DNA of 64,000 bases, taken from Bryobacteraceae bacterium. Its GTDB lineage: Bacteria; Acidobacteriota; Terriglobia; Bryobacterales; Bryobacteraceae. Shown in pieces: positions 21,501-30,665 of this stretch. Location: contig JAWKHH010000003.1 of NCBI GenBank assembly GCA_041394945.1, positions 496,001 through 560,000 on the forward strand, in the 5' to 3' direction. Position numbers and translations under genes: made by a program. The first letter of the stretch is position 1, and every line of letters starts with the position of its first letter. The notes below the pieces were generated by a model. It did not search any database. It saw nothing but the letters and a program-made list of their open reading frames with translations, and was not told where the DNA came from.

Positions 21501-21927
21501 TGATCTGCTCGTTCTGCACGAGCTTGCCGACGGTGGCGGTTTCCGACTGGAGGGCGACCGCGGAGGCGACCACCTCCACGGTTTCGGTAACGGCGCCGAC
21601 GTCGAGGACGATGTCGACCGATGCGGCGACGCTCGGGTCGAGCTTGTTTTGCGTGGTGATGAATTTCTTGAAGCCGGCCGCTTCCACCGAGACGGTGTAG
21701 AAGCCGGGCGGGAGGCTGGAGACGATGTAGTAGCCCGTCTCATTGGTGGAGGTCCGGCGTTCGACGCCGGTGGCTTCATTGCGGACGGTGACGGTGGCGT
21801 TGGCGATCACGGCTTGTGTGGAGTCGCGAACGATTCCAGTCATTTGCGCGGTGTCGGACTGGGGCCATGCCGGAAGGGTTGCCAGCATGCCGAGCAGTAC
21901 GTGGACGGAGAGTCGTCGAATGCTCAT
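18523..21927 (-). CDS. Oar-like TonB-dependent outer membrane receptor (paralog 1)
   Basis: 1134 residues from ATG 21927 with AGAGG eight bases upstream. Signal peptide (LSVHVLLGMLATLPAWPQ), then a carboxypeptidase-regulatory-like Ig domain (~25-110; MTGIVRDSTQAVIANATVTV, GYYIVSSLPPGFYTVSVEAAGF), a plug domain (~120-260; LNGRNPLFLALLKPGV, ETVQEIQILTANYNAEYGRSAGG) and a ~850-residue barrel ending in the Bam signal LSLRYEF. These receptors take up large substrates, possibly polymers, across the outer membrane. The plug and barrel are closely similar to the receptor at 23333-26737, which has exactly the same length. Confidence 0.95.
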   Translation of the reverse strand: MSIRRLSVHVLLGMLATLPAWPQSDTAQMTGIVRDSTQAVIANATVTVRNEATGVERRTSTNETGYYIVSSLPPGFYTVSVEAAGFKKFITTQNKLDPSVAASVDIVLDVGAVTETVEVVASAVALQSETATVGKLVQNEQIKNLMLNGRNPLFLALLKPGVRGGALSGFSFGLTSAGLSINGSRTQDYLITFDGAIGTRTRANGTSIGTADLETVQEIQILTANYNAEYGRSAGGQVRMVTKSGGRDFHGALYEYFRNEKLDANSWGNNRAGADRNAARFNQFGYNFGGPVYIPGKWNTNRNKLFFLWSQEWVRFRRQQSTSQTVPSVAMRSGDFSELLDASNPFFGRVRVVNDPATNQAFPGNVIPASRLSANGLGLLNAYPEPTAGYQLGTNNFFQIRPNPQNQRKDTVSIDFIPTEQHTFRFRLQRYEWTALDAFRGGLDRAVTDWSRPNRTASLNHIYSISPTMINEFTATASVDRVYIGIQRDGERFARSKYGISYPYIFPERKEIFDKIPTVNIPNFVTLDGGPYPSSSTGPIYTISNNVTKISGQHTWKFGFFFERLGQNDFDQINVSGVPGGTNNQNGRFVFSDSRAGAASTRLGIANAAMGLFDTYAEIGPRAFTPYRSHSWEWFVQDSWKATDKLRVELGLRHTMMNPYYKSLWGNIAVFDPSRYSAANEAVLDPRTGNVLSGDRYNGVLIPGTGFPDAARGRVAVADSGEFNNLFDGGDAYYGKMHYTNFQPRIGVAYSVDGKTVVRGGFGRFMARPGVADNIFLGGNPPFQPMVSVANGSVDNPGGGARTAFPQFFMTQDPVYKIPSSYKWNFGVQRDIGFNTILEVGYVGTAGNHLERERDLNALRPGTVQANPGVNVNALRPYKGFAFIPMNENAARSEYNGLQIELNRRFSNGFLYGFAYTYAKSYDNASGRRDRLYNPFDDRNYWGLSSFDTRHVANFNFIYELPFFRGANNVAEKIAGGWQVTGVIQAQTGTPFTVGSSDDFPGIGSNDFKPWNMAAAPQLTKQFSQGRGDSNYYFVPTSSDGSALFTIPGAGTYGNQTRNSLPFNNVGFQNWNLAAFKSFQIHESHRVQFRAEFFNFPNHPNWSGVDTNPRSGTFGKVTAKNSERNVQLSLRYEF

Positions 21928-21973
21928 GGGATGTACCTCTTACAGAGAGAATTGGGGAGCGGAAGACCGGTCC

Positions 21974-22020
21974 CTGAAAGCAACGCAATACATAAACGAA
22001 AGTTAGTATAACGCTTTCAG
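21974..22020 (-). promoter_or_regulatory. Promoter-region inverted repeat upstream of TonB receptor 1
   Basis: CTGAAAGC (21974-21981) is repeated inverted as GCTTTCAG (22013-22020), enclosing an AT-rich stretch with a possible minus-strand -10 TATACT at 22010-22005, about 80 bases before the receptor start. No good -35 was found. It could be an operator, but an 8-bp repeat alone is weak evidence. Confidence 0.3.
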
Positions 22021-22042
22021 ATTAAGTATCGGTGACTTTTGA

Positions 22043-23260
22043 TCACCGCCCGGCGACCCCCGTGAGCACCAGCCGCAGCGTTTCGCGATAGCCCTCTTCG
22101 TCCGCCGCTCCCGGGGCAGCCCTCCACCCTTCGCGAGACCCGTCGTAGCGGAACCCGGGAGCCGGATCGAGCCCTGTGTTCTCCGGGATGTACTGGCTGT
22201 CGCGCCCGCCCATCTTGAAAACCACTACGTCCAGCGACGGGACTACGTAGAGGCAGAAGCCGCCCGACCCGGTCTTCCAGAAGGCGTCGCGCGGAATACC
22301 GGCCCAGTGCCCCCGCCCGTTCACATTGAACTGGAGACTGTAGCCGTAGTGCGGGTTGTAGGGCGAAGGTTTCGTCGCCTGCCGCACGAACCAGCCCGGC
22401 ACGAGCTGGCTGCCACGCCAACGCCCTTCGCGCAGCAGCAAATACCCGAAGCGGAGCATATCGGTGGGCCGGATGGCGATGCCGCCGCCACCGGGCGTGT
22501 GGTCCTTGATCTCCTGCTTGTAGCCCCAGCCCCACCGGCCCCAGGACATTGGTTCAGCGAGCTTTCGCCTCACGTACGCCTCGAGTTCGACACCGGTCAC
22601 ATGGCGAAGCATGATCGAAGCGAGGTGCACCGCCGCCGTGGCGTAGGAGTATCCGCCTCCCGGCTCGACCCACAGCGTCTTCGCCGACGTTCGCCGTCCG
22701 CCAGCCTCGCCGTCCTCGGCGCCAATGGCGATCGAGTCGAACATGGCCTGCCAGCCGTCGGGGCCGGGAGGGTCAAGGGTGACCGTGCGGGCCCGGATGA
22801 CGCTGGGGTTGTTGCCGCGGATACCGGCGGTCATGGCAAGAAGCTGGCCGAGCCGGATCCGTTCCATCCGCGCGTCTCGCAGCGGAAACAGTTGCGGCGG
22901 GAAGTAGGCGGGCCGGAACACGAGTTGGTCGAGGCCCCGAGGGAACAGATCGCTCCTTTCGCCGATCAGAATTCCCACGGCCACCGACGTGAAGCTCTTG
23001 CCGAGGGAGGCGTGGTTCGGCGCGGCATCCCGATGGGCGCGCCCGAAATAGCGTTCGTAGACGAGCGCTCCGTGCCGAACGACGAGCAAGCCGCCGTGCT
23101 TGGTTGTGGTTTCGATGTAGGCGAGGGCTTTGTCGAGCGCGGCGTAGTCGACCCCGGCGCGGGAAGTGCGCCATCCGCCGGCGTCGTCGGCGGGGGGGAA
23201 GTACTCTTCCGCGGCGACCAGTGGAAGCAGCGAGGGGATCGCGAGGAGAAGGACCCGCAT
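22043..23260 (-). CDS. Secreted serine hydrolase of the beta-lactamase/penicillin-binding family
   Basis: 405 residues with a signal peptide (RVLLLAIPSLLPLVAA). The SxxK motif is SLGK (Ser85, Lys88) and a YSYAT motif takes the place of the YxN element, giving the class C/esterase-type fold; late GYSLQFN and WKTGSGGF motifs resemble the C-terminal substrate-binding strand. Related proteins are D-aminopeptidases, esterases or peptidoglycan hydrolases; real beta-lactamase activity is not implied. It lies between two TonB receptors on the same strand, 73 bases after one, and a role in processing the imported substrate is only inferred from position. Confidence 0.88.
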   Translation of the reverse strand: MRVLLLAIPSLLPLVAAEEYFPPADDAGGWRTSRAGVDYAALDKALAYIETTTKHGGLLVVRHGALVYERYFGRAHRDAAPNHASLGKSFTSVAVGILIGERSDLFPRGLDQLVFRPAYFPPQLFPLRDARMERIRLGQLLAMTAGIRGNNPSVIRARTVTLDPPGPDGWQAMFDSIAIGAEDGEAGGRRTSAKTLWVEPGGGYSYATAAVHLASIMLRHVTGVELEAYVRRKLAEPMSWGRWGWGYKQEIKDHTPGGGGIAIRPTDMLRFGYLLLREGRWRGSQLVPGWFVRQATKPSPYNPHYGYSLQFNVNGRGHWAGIPRDAFWKTGSGGFCLYVVPSLDVVVFKMGGRDSQYIPENTGLDPAPGFRYDGSREGWRAAPGAADEEGYRETLRLVLTGVAGR

Positions 23261-23279
23261 GGGCCCATTGTAAAGAGGA

Positions 23280-23309
23280 GCGCCCGCCAGGCCGAAGCAT
23301 GGCGGGCGC
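23280..23309 (-). terminator. Stem-loop terminator after TonB receptor 2
   Basis: A perfect 10-bp stem (GCGCCCGCCA / TGGCGGGCGC) with a 10-base loop lies 24 bases after the receptor stop and is followed on the minus strand by TCCTCTTT. It separates the receptor from the downstream serine hydrolase, so the two are probably not fully cotranscribed. Confidence 0.6.
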
Positions 23310-23332
23310 GGGAATAGCGGTTCCGGCTGAGC

Positions 23333-26300
23333 CTAGAAGCTATAGCGCAGCGAAAGCTGAATATTGCGCTCGCTGCTCTTGCCGGTGACCTTGCCGAACG
23401 CCGCCGAACGCGGATCGATGTTGACGCCGCTCCAGTTCGGGTGGTTCAGCCAGTTGAAGAACTCGGCGCGGAATTGCACCGTGTGCTTTTCGGCGAACTT
23501 GAAGCCTTTGAACAGCGCCGCGTTCCAGTTCTGGAAGCCGACGTTGTTAAAGTCGATCGAGTTGCGGTTCTGGTTCGGGATCGTGCCGTTGGCGGGACGC
23601 GTGGCCCAAGCCTGTCCGCCGGGACGCGGGTTGAACCAGAAGTTCTGATCCGCGGCCGTGGCTGACTGGCTGAACTGCTTCGGCTGGTCGGTGCTGCTCG
23701 AGCTCAGGTTCCACGGCACCGTGTTGGTGGAGCCGATTCCGAGGATGTCCTCGCCGGAGCCCACCGTGAACGGATTCCCGGTCTGGAATTGCATCACGCC
23801 GTTGATCTGCCAGCCGCCGAGCAGGGTCCGGCTCAGGCCGTTCGCGTCCTTGAAGAAGGGCAGGTCCCAGATGAAGTTCGCCACGGCGACATGGCGTGTA
23901 TCGAAGCTGGATCGGCCCCAGTTCAACTTGTCGTCGAAGACGTTGATCAACCGGTCCCGCGGGCCGGAGGCGTGATCGTAGGACTTCGAGAGCGTATAGG
24001 CGAAGCCGTAGCTGAAGCCGCTCTTGAAGCGCCGGTTCACTTCCACCTGCATGCCGTTGTACTCGCTGCGGCCGGCGTGCTCGAGCATCGGGATGAACGC
24101 GAAGCCTTTGTACGGACGCAAGTAGTTGACGTTGGCGCCGGAGTTGGCGGGATTGAAGGTCGTACCCACCGGTAGCTGATTCAAATCGCGCTCGCGAGCG
24201 AGATGATTGCCGGTGGCGCCGACGTAGCCGACCTCAATCGTGGTCTCGAAGGCAATCTGGCGCTGGTAGGTGAGGTTCCAGTTGTACGCCTTCGGATGTT
24301 TGAGGTTCGGATCGATTGTCATGAAGAATTGCGGGAAGGCAGTGCGCGAGGCGCCGCCGGGGTTGTCGGCGAGGCCGTTCGAAACCGACGCCATCGGCTG
24401 GAACGGCGGGTTGCCGCCGAGGAACACCGAGTCGTACACGCCGAAGCGGGAAACGAACCCGCCGAAGCCCGCGCGCAGCACGTCTTTCGACGAGATCTGG
24501 TAGGCGAGGCCGAGGCGCGGCATGATCGAAAGGTGCGCGTCGCTCGGGTAGGACGAATCACCGCGAAGCAGGTTGTTGTAGAGGCCAGAGTCGATGGCGG
24601 GAATGCGGCCCTTGCCGGCATCCGGGAACGCGGAGCCGGGGATGAATACACCGTTGAAGCGGTCGCCGCCGAGCACGTTGCCCGACGAACGGTCGACGAT
24701 GGCGGCGCGTGACGGATCGTAGAGCGAAGGGTTGAACACGGCCATGTTACCCCACAGCGACTTGTAGTAGCCGTTCATCCACGTACCGCGGAATCCGATC
24801 TCGAGCTTGAGCTTCTGCGTGGCGCGCCAGGAGTCCGACGCGAAGAATTCGAACAGGTGGCCGCGATACGGAGTGAAGCTCCGCGGGCCGATTTCGGCGT
24901 AGTTGGAGAACAGGCCGAGGGCCGCATTGCCAATGGCGACGCCCGAGGTCGGCTGGCCGCCGCGGGAGTCGGTGAACTCGAAGCGCCCGTTCTGGTTATT
25001 GGTACCGCCGGGGACGCCGGTCACGTTGATCTGGTCGAAGTCGTTCTGGCCGGCGCGCTCGAAGTAGCCGCCGAACTTGAACTGGTGATTGCTGTGGATC
25101 TTCGTGAAGTTGTTCGAGATCTGGTAGATCGGGCCGGTGGAGCGGGACGGGTAGGGTCCGCCGTCGATGGTGCCGAAGCCGGCAACGGCCACGGTCGGAA
25201 CCTTGTCGTCAATTTCCTTGGGCTCGCTGAACAGGTACGGGTAGTTGATCCCGCGGGCCGACCGCGCGTAGCGCTCGCCGCGGCGATCGATATCGATGAA
25301 CACCCGATCCACCGAAGCGGCGACGAGCAGTTCATTGATCATCGTCGGCGAGATCGTGAAGACGTGGTTGATCGAAGCGGTCTTATTGGGACGCCGCCAA
25401 TCGGTGACAGCATAGTCGAACCCGCCGCGGAAGGCGTCGATCGCGGTCCAGTTGTAGTTGGAGTGGCGGAAGCGCAGCACCTGGTTTTGCGTTAGGTTGT
25501 AGTCGATGGCGACGGTGTCCTTGCGCTGGTTCTGCGGATTCGGCCGGATCTGGAAGAAGTTGGCCGTCCCCTGCCGGTAGCCGGGCGTCGGATTAGGATA
25601 AGTGCGGAGGAACGCGATGCCGTTCGGGCTGAGGCGCGAGGCGGGAATGATGTTCCCGGCGAATGGCTGCCCGGTGACGGGATCGTTGATCGTGCGGACG
25701 GAATTGAAGAACCCGGTGGACGGAGTCAGCAGTTCGCTGAAGTTTCCGTTCCGCATCAGTTCGGTGGGAACCGTCTGCGAAGTGGACGAGGACTGGCGGA
25801 ACCGCACCCACTCCTGGCTCCAGAGGAAGAACATCTTGCTACGATCCGTGTTGAACACACCGGGAATCGTAACCGGCCCGTCGAGGACATAGCCGAACTG
25901 ATTGAAGCGGCGGGCGGGACGCTGGGCATTCGACCGGTTGTTGGCCCACGAGTTGGCGTCGAGCTTGTCGTTGCGGAAGTACTCGTAGAAGGCGCCGTGG
26001 AAATCGCGGCCGCCGGAACGGGTGACGATTCGGACCTGTCCGTTGTTGGAGCGGCCGTATTCGGCGCCGTAGTTGGCCGTCAGCACCTGGACCTCCTGGA
26101 CCGTCTCGACATCGGCGGTGCCGATCGAGGTGCCGTTGGCGCGCGTCCGCGTGCCCACCGCGCCGTCGAACGTGATCACGGAATCCTGCGAGCGGCCGCC
26201 GTTGATCGAAAAACCGCCGCTGGTGAGGCCGAAGCTGAAACCGTTAAGCGCGCCACCGCGGACACCGGGCTTCAGTAGGGCCAGGAACAGCGGGTTGCGT

Positions 26301-26737
26301 CCGTTCAGCGACAGGTTCTGAATCTGCTGCCGTTCGACCGTCTTGCCCACCGCGCCGGACTCGGTCTGCAACTGCGCGACGCTGGCCTCGACGTTGACCG
26401 TCTCGGTCAACTGGCCGACCGCCAGGTCGGCGGAGACGTTCAGCGGAACGCCGGCGTCGATCTTGTTGCGGGACACCTCGTACTTCTTGAACCCGGCCGC
26501 TTCAATGGCGACCGTGTAGTAGCCAGGGGGCAGGTTGGGAGCAATGTAGAGGCCGGACTCGTTGGTCTGCACCTCGCGAACGAATCCCGTGGATTCATTG
26601 GTGATGGTCACCTTGGCGTTGGCGACAACCGCGCCCGAAGCGTCCTTCACGACGCCGGTGATGTAAGAGTTGTCGGACTGACCGAAAAGACCCAAGGCGA
26701 ACAGCAGGGCGATCAGTAGACGTGCCGATTGCTTCAC
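23333..26737 (-). CDS. Oar-like TonB-dependent outer membrane receptor (paralog 2)
   Basis: 1134 residues from GTG 26737, with AGGAG six bases upstream; the open frame to 26866 lacks any comparable start. Signal peptide (SARLLIALLFALGLFGQ), regulatory-like domain (~25-110; YITGVVKDASGAVVANAKVTI), plug with LNGRNPLFLALLKPGV and ETVQEVQVLTANYGAEYGR, and a large barrel ending LSLRYSF. Long stretches match paralog 1 (for example the SQEWVRFR and NPQNQRKDTV motifs). A 25-base palindrome lies in its leader. Probably a nutrient uptake receptor; the ligand is unknown. Confidence 0.95.
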   Translation of the reverse strand: MKQSARLLIALLFALGLFGQSDNSYITGVVKDASGAVVANAKVTITNESTGFVREVQTNESGLYIAPNLPPGYYTVAIEAAGFKKYEVSRNKIDAGVPLNVSADLAVGQLTETVNVEASVAQLQTESGAVGKTVERQQIQNLSLNGRNPLFLALLKPGVRGGALNGFSFGLTSGGFSINGGRSQDSVITFDGAVGTRTRANGTSIGTADVETVQEVQVLTANYGAEYGRSNNGQVRIVTRSGGRDFHGAFYEYFRNDKLDANSWANNRSNAQRPARRFNQFGYVLDGPVTIPGVFNTDRSKMFFLWSQEWVRFRQSSSTSQTVPTELMRNGNFSELLTPSTGFFNSVRTINDPVTGQPFAGNIIPASRLSPNGIAFLRTYPNPTPGYRQGTANFFQIRPNPQNQRKDTVAIDYNLTQNQVLRFRHSNYNWTAIDAFRGGFDYAVTDWRRPNKTASINHVFTISPTMINELLVAASVDRVFIDIDRRGERYARSARGINYPYLFSEPKEIDDKVPTVAVAGFGTIDGGPYPSRSTGPIYQISNNFTKIHSNHQFKFGGYFERAGQNDFDQINVTGVPGGTNNQNGRFEFTDSRGGQPTSGVAIGNAALGLFSNYAEIGPRSFTPYRGHLFEFFASDSWRATQKLKLEIGFRGTWMNGYYKSLWGNMAVFNPSLYDPSRAAIVDRSSGNVLGGDRFNGVFIPGSAFPDAGKGRIPAIDSGLYNNLLRGDSSYPSDAHLSIMPRLGLAYQISSKDVLRAGFGGFVSRFGVYDSVFLGGNPPFQPMASVSNGLADNPGGASRTAFPQFFMTIDPNLKHPKAYNWNLTYQRQIAFETTIEVGYVGATGNHLARERDLNQLPVGTTFNPANSGANVNYLRPYKGFAFIPMLEHAGRSEYNGMQVEVNRRFKSGFSYGFAYTLSKSYDHASGPRDRLINVFDDKLNWGRSSFDTRHVAVANFIWDLPFFKDANGLSRTLLGGWQINGVMQFQTGNPFTVGSGEDILGIGSTNTVPWNLSSSSTDQPKQFSQSATAADQNFWFNPRPGGQAWATRPANGTIPNQNRNSIDFNNVGFQNWNAALFKGFKFAEKHTVQFRAEFFNWLNHPNWSGVNIDPRSAAFGKVTGKSSERNIQLSLRYSF

Positions 26738-27060
26738 GTGGTTCTCCTTTCGAATCAACGTGCTGAGAGTCTCAGCACGTTGGAAGTGGCCTGGTGCCAG
26801 GGGACACCGAGAGAACGCCCGGCATGGGAACCGGACATACGAAGAGCGGGCACTTAAACGATTCACCCTGAAGCCAAGCTGAAATCAGTATAGAGCATCG
26901 GCGTGACGATGGGGTGAAAAATCTTCATGCCACCGTGAAGACATCGTTAACTCGATTTGCCCCTTCCGCCTGCCTCCCGCTTGCATCCATCCGATATTTT
27001 TGATAGCGTTCTTTTAATTTATTGATGTTTATAAATTTTAAATTCCGCAGAGAGGTACGC
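26738..27060. other. Divergent intergenic region between TonB receptors 2 and 3
   Basis: 323 bases without a convincing gene. It holds the palindrome at 26757-26781 near the minus-strand start and, next to the plus-strand gene, a markedly AT-rich stretch (about 26995-27050) in an otherwise GC-rich window, which is probably the promoter of the plus-strand receptor. No clean -35/-10 pair could be assigned. Confidence 0.6.
26757..26781. promoter_or_regulatory. 25-base perfect palindrome in the leader of TonB receptor 2
   Basis: Two perfect 12-bp arms (AACGTGCTGAGA and its complement) flank a single central G at 26769. It ends 19 bases before the GTG start, just outside the AGGAG ribosome site. 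It could be an operator for a dimeric repressor or, as RNA, a hairpin next to the ribosome site. No copy was noticed before the other three receptors. Confidence 0.6.
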
Positions 27061-30000
27061 ATGAAGACTCGCTTCACGATCAAGGTGGCCTATGCGTTGC
27101 TCATGGCATCGGTCGTCTTCGCCCAGGAGTATCGCGGGCGTGTGGAAGGCTCGATCACAGACCCCACGCAAGCCACTGTCATGGGCGCGAAGGTCACACT
27201 CACCAACGTCGCCACCGGCACGGAGGAAAGCAAGGAAACCGACGCGCTCGGCAAGTACCGCTTCGATTTCGTCCTGCCCGGCGCCTACACAGTCACCGCC
27301 GAGCTGGCCGGCTTCTCCAAGGCTGCCCGCGAGGGGATCGTCGTCCAAACCCGCGGCGACGTGACGGTGGACATCCAGCTCGCCGTCGGCAACGTCACCG
27401 AGTCGGTCACCGTGGCGGCTTCAGGAGCCCAGGTGGAGTTCAACACGTCGACGATGAACACCACCGTCACCGGGCAGATCCTCAAGGACGTCCCGGTTCT
27501 GGCGAGGAATCCGTTCACGCTCGCCCTGCTGAACCCGGCGGTGATCAACCGCTACTGGGACGTGGCGCACCGCAACCCTTTCTATATGTGGTCGTCGAAC
27601 GGCCTCGACGTCGGCGGCGCCACCGGCGGCAAGAACGATATGCTTCTCGACGGCGTTCCGCTCGGCTACGCCGCCCGCGGTTCGTACAACTCGCCGATGG
27701 ACGCCGTGCAGGAAGTCTCGGTGCAGCAGAACTCGGTGGACGCCGAGTTCGGCTTCTCGGCCGGCGGCGTGCTGAACCTTTCGATGAAAACCGGCACCAA
27801 CGACTGGCACGGCCTCACCTATTATTTCGGCCGAAATCCAAAGCTGAACGCGATGACGAACCGCGTGAACCGGACGCCGTCGGTGGTCCGCAATCATACG
27901 TGGGGCGGCAACATCAGTAACCCCATCAAAAAGAACAAGATCTTCTCGTTCTTCACCTACGAAGGCTGGCGCACCACGCAGCCCCGCGAGTTGCAGAACA
28001 CGCTCCCCACCGATCTCGAGCGCCAGGGCGACTTCTCGCAATCGCTGCGCCGCGACGGTTCCCTTCGGCCGATCTACGATCCTTTGACGACGCAGTTCAA
28101 TGCCTCCACCGGCGCGGTGTCGCGCATGCCCTTCGCGGGCAACGTCCTGCCCCAGAACCGAATCAGCCCCACGGGCCAGCGGGTGATGAACGACCTTTGG
28201 AAGCCGCTCACCAGAGGCCAGGATCCCACCGGCATCAACAACTACCTGCTGACGTATTCCTGGTGGATCAAGTACTGGAACATCAGCGAACGCGTGGACT
28301 GGAACGTGAGCGACAACGTCCGCACCTATTTCCGGTTCTCGAAGTACGAGACCCGGCTCGACAATCCGAACCACGGCGGCACGATCGCGGTGCGCTCCGA
28401 CAACGGCGGCGTGATGGACGCGCTCAATTCCGCCGGCGACGTGCTCTGGATGATCAGCCCCACCACGACATTCAACTTCCGTCTGGGCGCCACCTACCTC
28501 GAGGACGACTACGATTCGCAATGGGCCAAAGTGCCGGAGAGCGTATGGTCCGGCCTGTGGCCGAACTCGAACTGGTACAAACCCGTTCTCGCGGCTCTGC
28601 CGGCGACCTACTACCCACAGTTCAACTTCCAGGGCAACGGCGGCGTCACCACGGGCCGCTCCGGCTGGTGGCAGGTGCATGGGCGGGTGCTGAACTTCCA
28701 GTCCAGCCTCAGCCAGGCCCGCGGCCGCCACAACTTCAAGTTTGGCTGGCAGCTCCGGCATAGCTGGGACGACAATGGCAGCCCGGGTCCGGGGCAGTTC
28801 ATTTTCAACGCGGTAGACACCGGCGACACGTTCATCCGGTTCAACCCGGCTAACAGCGGCAACATGTTCGCCTCCGCGCTGCTAGGCGTCGTCAACGGAG
28901 GCAACGCCAACATCAACCCGCTGTTCCAAAGCAACTACCAGCAGTGGGGCACGTTCTTCCAGGACGACATCCGGTTGAACCAGCGCGTCACTCTCAACCT
29001 CGGCCTGCGGTGGGAACTCGAAACCGCTCCCCGCGACAAGAACCTGATCTTCTCGCGCTTCCTCGATCTGAACAACCCGATCCCCGAGTTCCAGGGCGCG
29101 GGTACGCCGGTGATGCCGGCCGCGGTCACATCGATCTCGAACGTGAACTACCGCTACAACGGCGCCTGGAACTTCACCGACGGGAACAACCCGCGCGTTT
29201 ACCATAACTTGAGCGGATTCCTGCCGCGCCTGGGCATCGCCATCCGGCTCAGCGATTCAAGCGCGCTACGCGTCGGCTACGCACGCTACGCCGTCCCGAT
29301 GAAGGGCGCCTGGACCGAGGGCTTCTCGATCCCCCGCGACGGCTTCTCGCAGAACACCACCGTGCTCGGCGCGCTCGAAGGGCGGCCCCGTACCTTCCTC
29401 GACAACCCCTTCCCGGCCGAGAATCCCGTCCGCGATCCGGTGGGCAAGGGCCGCGGGCGATACACGAACCTTGGCAACGCCGCCAACTGGTTCTACCAGG
29501 AGAACAAGCGGCCCCTCAACGACCGTTTCAACTTCTCCTATCAGAAGATGCTGCCCGGCGGCTTCGTAACCGACACCACCTTTTTCATGAACTTCGGCAA
29601 GCGGATTCTCGGCCCCAGCATGTGGGGTGGCGACTTCTCGATCAACCGGAATCTCATGGATCCGAATCTCGCCTACACCCACAAGGCGCTGGTCGACCAG
29701 AGCGTCCCCAACCCGTTCTTCAACGCGCTCGAAGTGGACAAGATGCCGGGAACGCTGCGCGGTCAGCAAAACGTTTCGGTCCGCCAGCTTCTGCGGCCCT
29801 ACCCGCAATACGGCGACCTCACCGAGCGCCTGACGCCGGATCGCAGCAATCGCTACTACGCGTTCCAGTTGAAGATCGAGCGCAGCTTCGCCAACGGCCT
29901 GAGCCTGCTGCTCGGTTACAACTACAACCGCGAGTATCGCGACGAGTGGTACGACGACCGCGCCCAATACGCGAACAGCTATTCGAGCTTCGACACCCGC

Positions 30001-30513
30001 GGACCTCGCCACAACCTGCGGCTGGCCGGCACGTATGAGTTGCCGTTCGGCCGGGGACGGCAGTTCGGCGGCGATATGAATCGGGCGCTCGACGCGGTGA
30101 TCGGCGGCTGGTCCACCAGCCACATCTACATGTTCAACAACGGAAGCCTGCTCACGTTCGGAACGATGCAGGTTTCCGGCGACCCGAAGATCGACGGTCC
30201 GAACGCCAGCCGGTGGTTCGATACGTCGGTATTCGCGCAGCAGCCGGCCTACACGCCGCGCTCCAATCCCTGGTACTACGACGGCCTGCGAGGCCCCGGG
30301 TTCTGGCAGCTCGACAGCACGCTCTCGAAGAATTTCAACCTCACCGAGCGTATGCGGATGGAGCTTCGCATGGAGTTCTACAACCTGACGAATTCCTTCA
30401 TCCCGAGCAATCCGGTGGTGGGCGTTACCTCTTCGACGTTCGGCCGTTCCACGTCGATCTTTCCGGGCAACTACGGACGGGAGGTGCAGTACAACATCCG
30501 CTTCCGGTTCTGA
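27061..30513 (+). CDS. Oar-like TonB-dependent outer membrane receptor (paralog 3)
   Basis: 1150 residues from ATG 27061, with AGAGG just upstream; an in-frame ATG at 27022 is less likely. Signal peptide (KVAYALLMASVVFAQ), regulatory-like domain (YRGRVEGSITDPTQATV, DFVLPGAYTVTAELAGF), plug with ETGG-free NGLDVGGATGGKND and MDAVQEVSVQQNSVDAEFG, then a barrel ending VQYNIRFRF. It is closely related along its whole length to the next gene (30666-34109) and only distantly to paralogs 1 and 2. The pair therefore arose by tandem duplication. Confidence 0.95.
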   Translation: MKTRFTIKVAYALLMASVVFAQEYRGRVEGSITDPTQATVMGAKVTLTNVATGTEESKETDALGKYRFDFVLPGAYTVTAELAGFSKAAREGIVVQTRGDVTVDIQLAVGNVTESVTVAASGAQVEFNTSTMNTTVTGQILKDVPVLARNPFTLALLNPAVINRYWDVAHRNPFYMWSSNGLDVGGATGGKNDMLLDGVPLGYAARGSYNSPMDAVQEVSVQQNSVDAEFGFSAGGVLNLSMKTGTNDWHGLTYYFGRNPKLNAMTNRVNRTPSVVRNHTWGGNISNPIKKNKIFSFFTYEGWRTTQPRELQNTLPTDLERQGDFSQSLRRDGSLRPIYDPLTTQFNASTGAVSRMPFAGNVLPQNRISPTGQRVMNDLWKPLTRGQDPTGINNYLLTYSWWIKYWNISERVDWNVSDNVRTYFRFSKYETRLDNPNHGGTIAVRSDNGGVMDALNSAGDVLWMISPTTTFNFRLGATYLEDDYDSQWAKVPESVWSGLWPNSNWYKPVLAALPATYYPQFNFQGNGGVTTGRSGWWQVHGRVLNFQSSLSQARGRHNFKFGWQLRHSWDDNGSPGPGQFIFNAVDTGDTFIRFNPANSGNMFASALLGVVNGGNANINPLFQSNYQQWGTFFQDDIRLNQRVTLNLGLRWELETAPRDKNLIFSRFLDLNNPIPEFQGAGTPVMPAAVTSISNVNYRYNGAWNFTDGNNPRVYHNLSGFLPRLGIAIRLSDSSALRVGYARYAVPMKGAWTEGFSIPRDGFSQNTTVLGALEGRPRTFLDNPFPAENPVRDPVGKGRGRYTNLGNAANWFYQENKRPLNDRFNFSYQKMLPGGFVTDTTFFMNFGKRILGPSMWGGDFSINRNLMDPNLAYTHKALVDQSVPNPFFNALEVDKMPGTLRGQQNVSVRQLLRPYPQYGDLTERLTPDRSNRYYAFQLKIERSFANGLSLLLGYNYNREYRDEWYDDRAQYANSYSSFDTRGPRHNLRLAGTYELPFGRGRQFGGDMNRALDAVIGGWSTSHIYMFNNGSLLTFGTMQVSGDPKIDGPNASRWFDTSVFAQQPAYTPRSNPWYYDGLRGPGFWQLDSTLSKNFNLTERMRMELRMEFYNLTNSFIPSNPVVGVTSSTFGRSTSIFPGNYGREVQYNIRFRF

Positions 30514-30665
30514 TCGCCGGAAGCGCTTCACATTGTTTGTTTTGCTTGGGCCGACCTCCCTGAAAAGGCCGCCTTGCATTTCGCTTCGCGTTCTGCTAGG
30601 GTCATGTTCATCGGTTACGACTATTATTTTTCGTTAACCGGTGACACCGCTCCAGGGAGGTCATC

